Below are positions 14,598 through 23,299 of a stretch of 64,000 nucleotides of DNA, one piece after another. The notes under the pieces were generated by a model that had not been told where the DNA came from, ran no database searches, and saw only the letters and a list, made by a program, of their open reading frames with translations. The stretch is from assembly GCF_040412425.1 (NCBI RefSeq), contig NC_089763.1, positions 57,622,587 through 57,686,586 on the forward strand. The letters run 5' to 3'. This stretch comes from Macrobrachium rosenbergii. Taxonomy: Eukaryota > Arthropoda > Malacostraca > Decapoda > Palaemonidae. Within the stretch, counting starts at the first letter, position 1. Each line of letters starts with the position of its first letter. The position numbers and the translations under genes were made by a program.

Positions 14598-15218
14598 AAC
14601 CAAGTAACTCCTACAAGGTCTCTTACAACAATGAAAGCCTCCCAGATTCTACTATGAGAAGTAACCTATGTTGCCACTAAGACATTTTTGGGAAACACCC
14701 TGGGAATTTTGCCTGGAAAGAAAAAAAAAGGGAATTTTCCCCTTGGGAGGGAATTAACAAGAGAAATTTCCCTTAGGTCTGACAGGGCTCTTTAGCCTGT
14801 CATCACACATCTCTTTTAAATTGACAGGGGATTTCCTGTCTTAACACTTGTTCAAACAACAGGCTTTTGGGCCAATCAGTGTTATCTAAACCTGTCATCC
14901 CATATCTCTTTTAATGACAGCTTAAGTGGATTGGGCATGATCCTTCGAAAAAGAGGGGTTACCCTGGTTGAACACCTGACACATGGGTAAACATTAGCAT
15001 ACCAGCTGTGTAAACATGATCCTAACAGCAAAAATGTATTTTAGTTCTAAAATCACACAGTCAAACTAACCCTTTTAAGATCTGACACTTGGCACTTCAA
15101 CAAACAGTATTACTATACAGAACACACGACAAATATAAGAGAAAATATACCAACATTTACAGAAAACATATTAAATTTTCAAAAATATACATATTGCAAG
15201 GCTATATCATTATATTCC
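13537..15218 (-). repeat. 3' LTR (left copy), ~1.68 kb
   Basis: Aligned by eye it matches 19419-22475 minus the insertion. The copies share the start ACCTGGTTATTACTCAACTA, the CATCACTCCA block, a long AT-rich middle, a GA array, and the end TATATCATTATATTCC. It is unusually long for a gypsy LTR and very AT-rich in its middle. It holds a 69 bp GA array and a ~22 bp segment near 14400-14430 that is missing from the right copy. Its outer end is lost in a (TA)n array, so the boundary is approximate. Confidence 0.9.
14526..14594. repeat. (GA)n array inside the 3' LTR
   Basis: About 69 bp of GA repeat. The same site in the other LTR (21851-21880) has only a short interrupted GA run, so this array expanded after insertion or contracted in the other copy. 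Confidence 0.95.
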
Positions 15219-15225
15219 TCCCCCC
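15219..15225 (-). other. Polypurine tract of the LTR element
   Basis: On the minus strand GGGGGGA sits directly before the 3' LTR, whose first bases are GGAATATAATG. This is the usual position of the plus-strand primer in LTR elements. The right LTR ends at the same GGAAT, which fixes the boundary. Confidence 0.75.
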
Positions 15226-15235
15226 AGAAGATTAA

Positions 15236-15733
15236 TTATCCCGGGTTTGAATCCAACAATTCGGAACAGGATAAATAATTGACAATCACATTGTTCTTTC
15301 CAAAAATGTTCTCTATCTGATACAGTCCAAAACGAGTAATGAAAGCTGACAGCAATTTAGCATCCTCATCTAAGGGAATTTGATAATATCCTTTCAACAA
15401 TTCTATCTTGGAAACAAACTTGGCTTGCCCATTATCATCAAGTAATTGATCAATAAGAGGCAAGGGATAATTGTCAGCCACACCTATGGAATTCAGTTTC
15501 CTATAATCAATACACATCCTAAATGAGCCACCTGGTTTCTTCACTAACACACAAGGAGAACTGTAATGACTTGAACTGGGTTCTGCTAATCCATGCTGCA
15601 ATAAATATTCAACTTCTTTTTTCGAAATGTCTCAGTGAAAAGGTGATACGTGGTAAGCTCTTTGTTTGAAAGGTTTTCCATCTTCTTTGATCTTTATCTC
15701 ATGCTTTGTCAAGTCAGTACACCTAGGTACATC
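15236..15733 (-). pseudogene. Truncated reverse transcriptase fused to an RNase H tail
   Basis: From 15733 the frame reads FADVPRCTDL, a stop at about 15639, then an open stretch from 15601 with SSPCVLVKKPGGSFRMCIDY and KIELLKGYYQIPL. These are the fingers and first palm motif of Ty3/gypsy RT. The first catalytic Asp, expected before LLKGY, is Glu (residue 67 of the open stretch). After FGLYQ (residue 95, near 15317) the sequence jumps to GKNNVIVNYLSCSE, which resembles the C-terminal end of RNase H. The YxDD region and nearly all RNase H are therefore missing, an internal deletion I estimate at over 1 kb. The polypurine tract follows within about 15 bp. It lies downstream of integrase, the key to the Gmr1-like assignment. 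Confidence 0.85.
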
Positions 15734-15959
15734 TGCAAAAATTTTCAGGGAAACTTTGAATCATTTCACTTAATTCCTTGCTTTGTTCAACACTCGGATG
15801 TTTTAGTTTGTTCTCCAAATTTTCCAGTATTGAAGAATTGTTCATCTTGTTTTCAGCTCCCAGTTCATAGCCATCATCATCCTCTGTAGATGAAGTTGTT
15901 TGGGCCATTGACACTGTTTCAGTTCTAGTCTCTGAGAAGTAAAGTTTCAAAAGATTCAC
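15723..15959 (-). pseudogene. Integrase-to-RT linker of pol
   Basis: The frame begins MNLLKLYFSETRTETVSMAQ and continues as an acidic, low-conservation linker, ending FPENFCRCT. The NLLKLYF start is the conserved end of the integrase C-terminal module in related elements; the fragment joins it to the RT start. A frameshift separates it from the upstream integrase frame at about 15965-15985. A second frameshift at the run of five T (minus strand) near 15733 separates it from RT. Confidence 0.7.
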
Positions 15960-17002
15960 ATGTATCTTCCTCTGTCGTTTCTCCCTGGTGTTTCAGTCAC
16001 ATAAGTTCGATCACTTAACTTCTCTATTATCCTATAAGGACCTTGAAACTTATTGGTAATTGGAAATCTTTTCACTGGTAAGAACACTAGTTGCTGTCCA
16101 ACACAAAAATTTCTTAGCTTAGTCTTAGCATCATATTTCCTTTTCATTTTCTCTTGATTTATTTTCAAATTTTCTAAAGAGAATTTTCTAATTTCTCTTA
16201 ATCTTTTCATCAAGTTCTTCACATATTCTCCTTGGATTTCCTTTTGATTTACTTCCCATTTCTCTGCAAGAATCATCAATGGACCTCTCACGTCTCGACC
16301 AAAAATCATTTCATTTGGTGAACATCCCATGCTTTCTTAATAAGCATTCCTAACTTCAAATAACATCAAGGGTACACCAGCATCCCATTCTTTTCCTGAT
16401 TCATTACAGTACTTTGTTAACATACTTTTCAAAGTCTGGTGGAACCTTTCCAAGGCTCCTTGAGTCTCTGGATGATAAGCAGCTGACAACTGTTGTTTCA
16501 CTCCTGACAAGTTCATCACATCCTGGAATAATTTTGAAATAAAGTTCGCTCCTCTATCGCTTCGCACAATTTCTGGTAATCGAAACTTGGTTAAAAACTC
16601 CACCAACTTCTCAGCAATTACCTTTGCACTTATACTTCTTACAGGAATCGCCTCAGGATACCTTGTTACTGGACACATTAATGTTAAAAGATATTCATTT
16701 CCTTTCTTTGTTTTTGGAAGCGGTTGAACCACATCTATAATCACCTTGCTACAGGGTTCTCCTCTAATTTCTGTGGGTTGTAGGGGGGCTTGCTGAGTAG
16801 TTTCACTCGGTTTTCCAGCTATCTGGCTAGTGTGACACTCTCTACAAAACTTGCTAACATTCTTGTGAAGACCAGGCCAGAAAAAATACTTCATAATCTT
16901 CTCAACAGTCTTCCTGATTCCCATATGTCCAGACTCGTGCACTACTGCTACCACTTGCTTCCTCAATGAATATGGAATCAAAATTTTATGATATTTCCCC
17001 AT
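15956..17002 (-). pseudogene. Integrase of the LTR element
   Basis: Integrase joins cDNA to the host genome. The open stretch from 17002 has the H2C2 zinc-binding domain (His22, His26, Cys53, Cys56) with the FFWPGL signature between. The catalytic core has Asp90 in KVIIDVVQPLPKT, Asp149 in VRSDRGANF and Glu185 in HPETQGALERFHQT. The D-35-E spacing is exact, so the core residues are intact. An in-frame TAA at 16337-16339 interrupts the helix before MGCSPNEMIFGRDVRGPL, and the frame then continues to 15956 through the GPY-like C-terminal region. It overlaps the upstream frame by 25 bp with a frameshift. Recognition as gypsy-type integrase is secure. The gene is broken. Confidence 0.92.
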
Positions 17003-17748
17003 TCAGCATTTCCTGGTATATCTGCAGGTCGATGCTCCCTCATTAGCAATCCTTCCTTTAGATAATAACAGGTAGGAGTTTGTTGCAGCTCTTCTTGATC
17101 AACAACTCTGAAGAACAAGTCAGCCAACGTTGTATCCTTCTTCCACAGTTCCATTAGCTTCTCTCTAGTCACTTGACCAACTTCAAGGGCTGAACTCTCA
17201 ATATCCACTAACTCTGCTACTGTAGTTTCACTACTATCTTCAGGAACACTTTGACTACTCTGAGTCTCTTCAATAACAACAGGATCCTCTTCTTCTTGGG
17301 TAATCTCTTCATTACTAACACTAGGGGAACCTTCACTTTCCTGAAATAGCTCTTCTAAGCTCAAAGATCCTTCACTTGATCCTTCTGGTGCAGGTAAATC
17401 CTCAGTTTCTTCACTTGCAAATGTAGTTTTCTTCATACTCCTGGTAGTTACACAACTTGGAAACAGGTAGGGGTTTTTCTTCTCTAACTCTACTGTAGGG
17501 CTAATCCTCAATGGGTTGTCTGTCACTATAGGACAAGGAACAAAGGGTACACCACCAACTTCATTACCCAGTAAAACATGTACACCTTCAACAGCTAGTG
17601 AGTCCTTTACAGCAAAATCAATACTTCCTGTCACCAATTCACAGGACAGATGCAAGCAGTATATAGGAGTTACTTCCTCTCCTCCTATACCCTTCAAAAA
17701 GAAATGAATCTCCGGTGAGATTCTTCTCCAACTGTGGGTGAGCACCAC
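16978..17748 (-). pseudogene. Protease C-terminal part and pre-integrase linker
   Basis: After a frameshift near 17700-17740 the protease continues in this frame. GVHVLLGNEVGGVPFVPCPI corresponds to the conserved LLGN-x(2)-G strand seen after protease in Gmr1-like and related pol proteins. Next come about 120 residues of Ser/Glu-rich linker (SSEGSLSLEELFQESEGS), then the HHCC-domain approach at ADIPGNAEWG. The linker has no known catalytic role. It ends 25 bp inside the integrase frame. Confidence 0.75.
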
Positions 17749-18016
17749 GAACTACCACACTATAGTTACTCCCTGTATCATGTAATACCTTGAATGGTAC
17801 CTGCACACTCCCTCCTTGAGTTGTTAGCATACCTTCATAGATATATGGCTTAAAAGCCTCCAAACTGCTCAGACACTCACTGCTTGAGGTTACATTTCCA
17901 CTGGTTGCTAAACACTCTGCTTGTCTAGTCTCAGTATTCAGTGTGGGGAATACTTGCTTCACCTGGTTACCTTCAACCACTTGACCAACTGGCTTGGTCT
18001 GCTGTTGCGTCTGATA
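17639..18016 (-). pseudogene. Aspartic protease region of the LTR element
   Basis: Retropepsin cleaves the Gag-Pol polyprotein. The frame continues from the zinc knuckle without a stop. It carries the active-site motif VPFKVLHDTGSNYSVVV, with the catalytic Asp-Thr-Gly at about residues 68-70 counted from the GTG at 17980. After GAHPQLEKNL the frame drifts into non-homologous sequence because of a frameshift, and the rest of the domain is found in the overlapping frame 16978-17748. Confidence 0.8.
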
Positions 18017-18058
18017 ACAATCTCAACTGTAGTGTCCTACTCTTCCACACTTGTACCA
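18017..18058 (-). pseudogene. Broken gag zinc knuckle
   Basis: The 14 codons read WYKCGRVGHYS, stop, DC. This is a CX2CX4HX4C nucleic-acid-binding knuckle in which the first Cys is Trp and a stop lies two codons before the last Cys. It sits between the capsid-like segment and protease, as expected for gag-pol. Confidence 0.85.
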
Positions 18059-18639
18059 GACAACAGTAGTCTTCTGTATCTGTCTTGAGAAACTAGATGA
18101 TGAGGATTTAACATCGATTGCTGAGGGGTATTTCCTGCCTTTGTAATGGCATAGCCACTAGAAGGGTTCCTAGTATCAATGTTCCTAAAATTCGAATGAG
18201 ACCTATAACCTGTGAGGTGTTGGTTCTGGTACTTGACATTATAATTCCTTTTGCTACTGATTATATTGTAGTCCTCGCTCAGTGTACCAGCTTTATCAAG
18301 TTTCTTAACCTCTCTCTCTCTTAAATAACCTCTTAAGTGTTCAGGAATTCCTCTAAGATATTGCTCTAGGACTACTAACTCCTCAAGTTCGTCCATTGAT
18401 TTAACTTTAGCAGCCTCCAACCATCTTTTGAAACATCATCTTACCTTGTAGGCATAATCCAAGAAAGTCATCTTGTCATCCTTTCTCAAAGATCTGAATC
18501 TTTCATTGTAATATTCAGGGGTCATCTGGTAAACTTGTAGCACATTGTGTTTCAGTACACTGTACTCTTTACACTGATCATCTGATAAGGCTAAATAGGC
18601 ACTTCTTCCTTTACCAATGAGAACACTCTGCAACAACAC
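18037..18639 (-). pseudogene. Capsid C-terminal region with SCAN-like segment
   Basis: The stretch LLQSVLIGKGRSAYLALSDD, the YYNERFRSLRK block, and LEELVVLEQYLRGIPEHLRG with LREREV after it form an all-helical pattern. It closely resembles the SCAN domain of vertebrate zinc-finger proteins, including the L-E-Q-[FY]-L and P-x-x-L-x-x-x-[LV]-R-E features. SCAN is reported to derive from the capsid of Gmr1-like retrotransposons, which fits the pol order here. An in-frame TGA lies at about 18435. Downstream the frame is lost by a shift near 18060-18075 before the zinc knuckle. No independent host use is suggested. Confidence 0.75.
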
Positions 18640-18642
18640 TGT

Positions 18643-19272
18643 CTATTTATATTCTGGCCATCCCATACCCAAAGCCACTTTTTCAAAGTGCTCAAAAAAC
18701 TCATCTGGAGCTTCTTCTGTAAACTTTAGAATTAACTTCTCCACTCTTACTACATCAAACATAGGGTCTGAGTTACCTTGGATATGGTTATATGGTGCTG
18801 CGGGTAATGTGGACCGAGCTTTGATTAACCCCATCTCCGTTTCATGCCTTGCTCTTTCTCTGGCTTCTTTTTCTCTTTCAGCCGGCATCCTCAGCCTAAT
18901 CAGATTTTCTTCTGATTCTAGCATCTTCAGCCTAATAAAATTTTCTTCTGCTTCTAAATGTATAAGCTCTGCTCCTGCATCACTGTTCTCTTTCTTTTGT
19001 TCTTGCTTATATGTAAACTCTATTTCAGCTGCTGTCAACAATTCTTGTTCCTCATTTAACTCTTTGTCTACTTTACCAGAGTCCATCAATGCTTGAATTG
19101 CAATACATTTGATTTCTGCCTCAATCATACCACTAGTCACGTTACACCCACATGCCACTGCTAAAGCAGTCCACTGTGCCTTAGTCAGGTTGGATTCAGA
19201 TAAATCTTTGATGGATGGAGTTGCTGAAAACTTCTGAACTTCGAACAGAGCCATTTTCTCTAAGTTACTCAA
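18643..19272 (-). pseudogene. Gag N-terminal region with coiled coil
   Basis: The frame starts with ATG at 19272, about 110 bp after the primer-binding site, as expected for gag. Residues about 20-60 form a small helical region (LTKAQWTALAVACGCNV). About residues 70-165 are a charged Glu/Lys/Arg-rich heptad-like stretch (EEQELLTAAE, EENLIRLRMPAEREKEARER), typical of a coiled coil. The end, FFEHFEKVALGMGWPEYK, leads into the capsid but is cut by TAG at 18640-18642. Length and order fit a Gmr1-like gag. Confidence 0.75.
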
Positions 19273-19384
19273 CTAAATAATTTACAACACGATTCAAAAC
19301 AACTGTATGGTCACTCTCCTATCAAAATATATTCCTAACACCACCAGCATAAACCATAAACCAGAGTGATATTTTGTTTTGTTC

Positions 19385-19402
19385 TCCCGGGACTGGGCAC
19401 CA
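19385..19402 (-). other. Primer-binding site
   Basis: On the minus strand TGGTGCCCAGTCCCGGGA lies just inside the 5' LTR. It starts with TGG, complementary to a tRNA 3' CCA, and the following bases fit an acceptor stem and part of a T stem. I could not assign the tRNA from memory. Confidence 0.75.
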
Positions 19403-20365
19403 AATAATATTGCCACGATGTGTACCAGGTACCTGGTTATTACTCAACTAGTCACAAAATCCAAAATCTACCTCACTTCAGCCAGATACCTGAACCCTCA
19501 TATTAATAAAATTATGACTGCACACTCTAAAGGTAACAGTGATATCTTAAAACTTACTTATCACTTGAAAAATTAAACTAAGTTTATCAAGATATGTGTG
19601 AGGTATTAAATATACTAGAGGAAAAAGGCATCACTCCATCAAACAACTACAATTGTTTCCCTGGTCTTAATTCACTTCAGTAAAACTAAAGGGAACAAAA
19701 CATATTTAACACTTTGCCTTATGCACACACAAACACCCTATTCACTGGTGGTCAACAAATGAAACACTGTGTTTAAACACCTAAAAAAACCCAATAATCT
19801 TTAAAAATTGATTTGCTGAAAAAATTCTGGTTTATATTATAGGGTTCAAGAATGTGTCCACGAAAAATGAAACATTTCTCTAGTTATGGCCTAAAATGTA
19901 ACAATAACTATATACCCATAAAACACCAGTGGCGCAAATGATTTAGTCTGGTATAGTTTTTGATATATAAAAAACTTCCTTTGAAATGAAATGTATAATT
20001 TAATATCCTACTCGGCACCTTTTTAGTTATTCCTATGAATCATACCATGACGAAGTCACTCAGGCCGAGAGTTGCCTATAAACTTCAAGCTAGAAGGACA
20101 CGTTTTTCATGCTTTCATCAGCCTTGACTGAACTCTGTATTTTCTGCGGTGTTTTTGTTTTTCACCGTGCCTAAAAGGTCTCAAGTTCACTTCATGCTTC
20201 TAGAATGGAAAAAAGTGGAAAAGTCCACTTGAGAAGTAGAAGAAAGAGTTCAAGAAATTAGTAGAGGGAATGGATTTAGAGAGAAGAGCTGTCACCCATC
20301 AAAATTTGAGGCAGCGATCTCTGCTGACCAAGACCAACCACATCCACCCCTAAACGCCTTTTTAT

Positions 20366-20581
20366 TTGTTCGTCACTACCAAAGGGCAAAGATATTTTAG
20401 AAAAAACAAACAGGCTGATATTATAGACGATCCTGAAAATAAAATGATCATAATAAGTGAAGCAAGACTTGATGAATTACTTGAATCACGAATCCCTAAT
20501 TGTGAATGTAAAGTAATTCCCAGGATCCATTTGGCAAGGGATGGATTCGAGACACTAATAAAAAAGTGTAGGCAACTATGA
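20366..20581 (+). CDS. Short hypothetical frame in the insertion
   Basis: 71 codons, starting MFVTTKGQRYFRKNKQADII and ending DGFETLIKKCRQL. It has a hydrophobic-acidic segment (MIIISEARLDELLESR), a CEC pair and a final Cys, which could be the first half of a zinc-binding fold. It reads like an internal piece of a transposase or other host-derived exon, but I do not recognise the family. It has no partner exon that I can see. Confidence 0.3.
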   Translation: MFVTTKGQRYFRKNKQADIIDDPENKMIIISEARLDELLESRIPNCECKVIPRIHLARDGFETLIKKCRQL

Positions 20582-20814
20582 TACCCTAGAGTAATACCTT
20601 GCAGCAAGATCAGACAGGGGGGGACCAGGAACCTAAAATTTATAAGAATGTGTCTTAGGCACATAAATAATCAATTAATATTCTTATTTATAATCATTTT
20701 GCATTAATTAATACCCAAAAATAAAAATTAAAACCATAGAATTAATTGTAACACAGTCTTTGAAGTCCCTTTTACTTTTTTTATGTAACTAAAACTTTGA
20801 AGGCCCGTTTCTCA

Positions 20815-21165
20815 AAACATAAGTTTTTCGCCTTTAAAATGCATCTCTCCCTTAGTATTGGACCAATCTAAATGAAATTTTAAATATAACATGGGGAAAC
20901 ATGGTAGATTAAAACAAAGCCTTGGGGATTTTTAATATTTTGAGTTTCTGATTTTTGGCAATTTTTTTTCTGTAATTTTTTCTGGGAAAATTTCATTAAA
21001 AAAAAAAATCAAATCTCGAAAAATAGTTGAAAATCAAAAATCCCTGGCTTTGTATCGAAGGTCCATATGTTTTTTACGTGGTTCAAATCTCATCCCTTAA
21101 AACCAAAAAGCACAGGAGGAGATGCATTTTGAAAATGGCCATTTTGGCCGAAAAATGCTCTGGCG
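20815..21165. repeat. Large imperfect inverted repeat within the insertion
   Basis: AAAATGCATCTC at about 20837-20848 pairs with GAGATGCATTTT at about 21120. CAAAGCCTTGGGGATTTTTA near 20915-20934 pairs with AAAATCCCTGGCTTTG-like sequence near 21037-21052. Arms of about 150 nt fold back around an A/T-rich loop at 20965-21020. Such subterminal palindromes are common in MITE-like elements. Confidence 0.7.
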
Positions 21166-22506
21166 TCACAAAACCTAAGGTCACTGAACAAAATTTTTTC
21201 CCCAGAAGTTCCACACAATATCCTTTAACAAACTGCCGATCCTTAAACATTTTAAAATAAAAAAATTATTTTTAACTTCAAAATTTATAATTAGAATTAA
21301 CAATCTGAAATATTTACCATTACTTGAAAACAACACAAGGTTTAATTAATTCTTAAACAAGATTAATTCACAAAACTTTAATTTATCAAGAAATTATGTT
21401 AACTAAGCAGAATTTACACTATTAAGAATTACTCAAGATTTGAAAAGGAAATCTTAACAAATGAAAATCAAATCAAGTATGCAATGTTAAAGTATCAAAA
21501 ACATATAAAATGCTAAGCAAATAAATGTTAAATCACCAACACAAAAATTGGGCAAAACTAAGACATTGCAAACACAAGAACACAAAAAATGCACAAAACA
21601 AGAACACACAAAAATGCACAAAAGATTTATCAACAATAATTTCAATAAGGCAAAATCTCCCTAATATATCTTATTTTACCATGGTAATAATAAGTAAAAT
21701 CCACTTTACCTTACACAAGCTTATGGGAACCTTTGTAAAATTCACAAAAACACACTTCTAATACACTTTTCCTATGATCAGATCTCAAAAAGGGAATATT
21801 TTTACTAGTGACCACCAAAATTCATGTTATAGATTTTGCTCTCTTTTGAAGGAAGAGAGGGATAAGAGAGAGAGAGAGAGACCAACCAAGTAACTCCTAC
21901 AAGGTCTCTTACAACAATGAAAGCCTCCCAGATTCTACTATGAGAAGTAATCTATGTTGCCACTAAGACTTTTTGGGAAATGCCCCGGGAATTTTCCCTG
22001 GAAAGGAAAAAATAACAAGGGAATTTTCCCTTAGGTCTGAGAGGGCTCTTTAGCCTGTCATCACACATCTCTTTTAAATTGACAGGGGATTTCCTGTCTT
22101 AACACTTGTTCAAACACAGGCTTTTGGGTCAACCAGTGTTATCTAAACCTGTCATCCCATATCTCTTTTAATGACAGCTTAAGTGGATTGGGCAAGACCC
22201 TTCGAAAATGAGGGGGTTACCCTAGCTGAACACCTGACACGTGGGTAAACATTAGCCTACCAGCTGTGTAAACATGATCCTAACAGCAAAAATGTATTTT
22301 ATTTCTAAAAGCACACAGTCAACTAACCCTTTTAACATCTGACACTTGGCATTTCAACAAACAGTATTACTATACACAACACATGACAAATATAAGAGAA
22401 AATATACCAACAATTACAGAAAACATATTAAATTTTCAAAAATATACATATTGCAAGGCTATATCATTATATTCCGACCTCATGGAACATGTTTCACAGG
22501 AATAAA

Positions 22507-22536
22507 TTTCTGACTCACATTAATGTGAGTCAGAAA
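22507..22536. repeat. Perfect 30 bp palindrome
   Basis: TTTCTGACTCACATT followed directly by its exact reverse complement. It lies 31 bp outside the 5' LTR end and just before a (CATA)n/(TA)n array. Confidence 0.9.
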
Positions 22537-22574
22537 CATACATACATACATACATACTTACATTATATATATGT

Positions 22575-22587
22575 ATATATAATATAT

Positions 22588-22677
<90 letters not shown>
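22575..22677. repeat. (TA)n array
   Basis: About 80 bp of TA repeat after imperfect TATA-rich sequence. Confidence 0.95.
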
Positions 22678-22678
<1 letters not shown>

Positions 22679-22855
22679 TCAGTTCACACGTGATGTGACA
22701 TATGATAGATTCCCATTCAATCAAAAATTTTTTCGGCATTGTTTTTACATTGACTTTGGCACTCATGTGTAACCTTAAAAATAGTTGGAAATTTAATCTG
22801 TTTGACCAAAATTAAATTATATTTATGGCAGTAATTATTTCAAGATGAAATCTGA

Positions 22856-22860
<5 letters not shown>

Positions 22861-22925
<65 letters not shown>

Positions 22926-22945
22926 TTATATTTACAGTATATATA
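22861..22945. repeat. (TA)n array
   Basis: About 60 bp of TA repeat with a TTTATTTATA tail. Confidence 0.95.
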
Positions 22946-23009
22946 TACATATATATACACATATGCATGTATACATACATACATAACTATGAATAATGTG
23001 AGGTAAGTC

Positions 23010-23293
23010 TTTTACATGGTAACTGATAAGCACTGAACCTAGAGTAATCAAGTGACCTAGAATTAGTGCTAGAAACAACACTAGGTGCAAAAAGGGAGTA
23101 TTTCTGGCCTTCAAAACTTTTCTTCATTCCGTGAATATTGTTCTTTTTAGTACCCAGCCACTTCCACTGCGGTCCAAAGTCTTGCAGACCAGTATATGTT
23201 TCTGTGAGTGGGCCTTGTAACTCGGAACCAACTGAAAGAAATGGGCCTTTGTAGTCGTTAAGTAGCATCCAAGTTAGAACCTTTAAGTGACTG
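23010..23293 (-). CDS. Candidate internal exon, unknown product
   Basis: A minus-strand frame of about 95 codons has balanced, non-repetitive composition, for example NDYKGPFLSVGSELQGPLTE and FGPQWKWLGTKKNNIHGMKK. On its 5' side a TTTTTCTGAACTGAGTGTGCAG-type context could serve as a splice acceptor. On its 3' side GTAAAAG after TTACCAT could be a donor. I do not recognise the protein. It may be one exon of an unannotated gene, a pseudogene exon, or chance. There is no neighbouring exon to support it. Confidence 0.3.
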
Positions 23294-23299
23294 CACACT

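Larger units (their letters stand above)
19779..21242. mobile_element. 1.46 kb insertion in the 5' LTR with TTAAAC duplication
   Basis: The LTR alignment breaks after 19778 and resumes at 21243. TTAAAC occurs at 19773-19778 and again at 21243-21248, consistent with a target-site duplication that contains TTAA. I see no clear terminal inverted repeats at the very ends. A large imperfect hairpin fills the right part, and a 71-codon open frame lies in the middle. TTAA targets are typical of piggyBac and Kolobok DNA transposons, but neither superfamily is proven here. This is most likely a decayed or non-autonomous DNA transposon. Confidence 0.7.
13537..22475 (-). mobile_element. Degenerate Gmr1-like Ty3/gypsy LTR retrotransposon
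   Basis: On the minus strand the element reads 5' LTR (22475-19419), primer-binding site (19402-19385), gag coiled coil, SCAN-like capsid segment, zinc knuckle, protease, integrase, truncated reverse transcriptase, polypurine tract (15225-15219) and 3' LTR (15218-13537). Integrase precedes reverse transcriptase. This is opposite to ordinary Ty3/gypsy elements and like the published Gmr1-like group, whose gag is also reported as the source of the vertebrate SCAN domain. At least four in-frame stops and four frameshifts are visible, and most of RT plus RNase H is deleted, so it is dead. LTR divergence of about 4% in one 245 bp sample indicates an old insertion. The 5' LTR carries a later 1.46 kb insertion. 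Confidence 0.85.
19419..22475 (-). repeat. 5' LTR (right copy), split by an insertion
   Basis: Aligns with 13537-15218 on both sides of a 1.46 kb insertion at 19779-21242. Without the insertion it is about 1.59 kb. A 245 bp sample (21273 onward against 13922 onward) shows about ten differences. Its GA array is short and interrupted where the left LTR has a long pure array. The outer end at 22475 is sharp, defined by GGAATATAATG on the minus strand. Confidence 0.9.

Noticed and set aside
15236..17002. Ty1/copia element, because integrase precedes RT
   Set aside because: The integrase and RT motifs (FFWPGL, VLVKKPGGSFRMCIDYRKLN, LLKGYYQIPL) are of the Ty3/gypsy type.
13537..22475. Endogenous retrovirus with an envelope gene
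   Set aside because: No envelope-like frame exists between pol and the 3' LTR. Only about 15 bp separate the RNase H tail from the polypurine tract.
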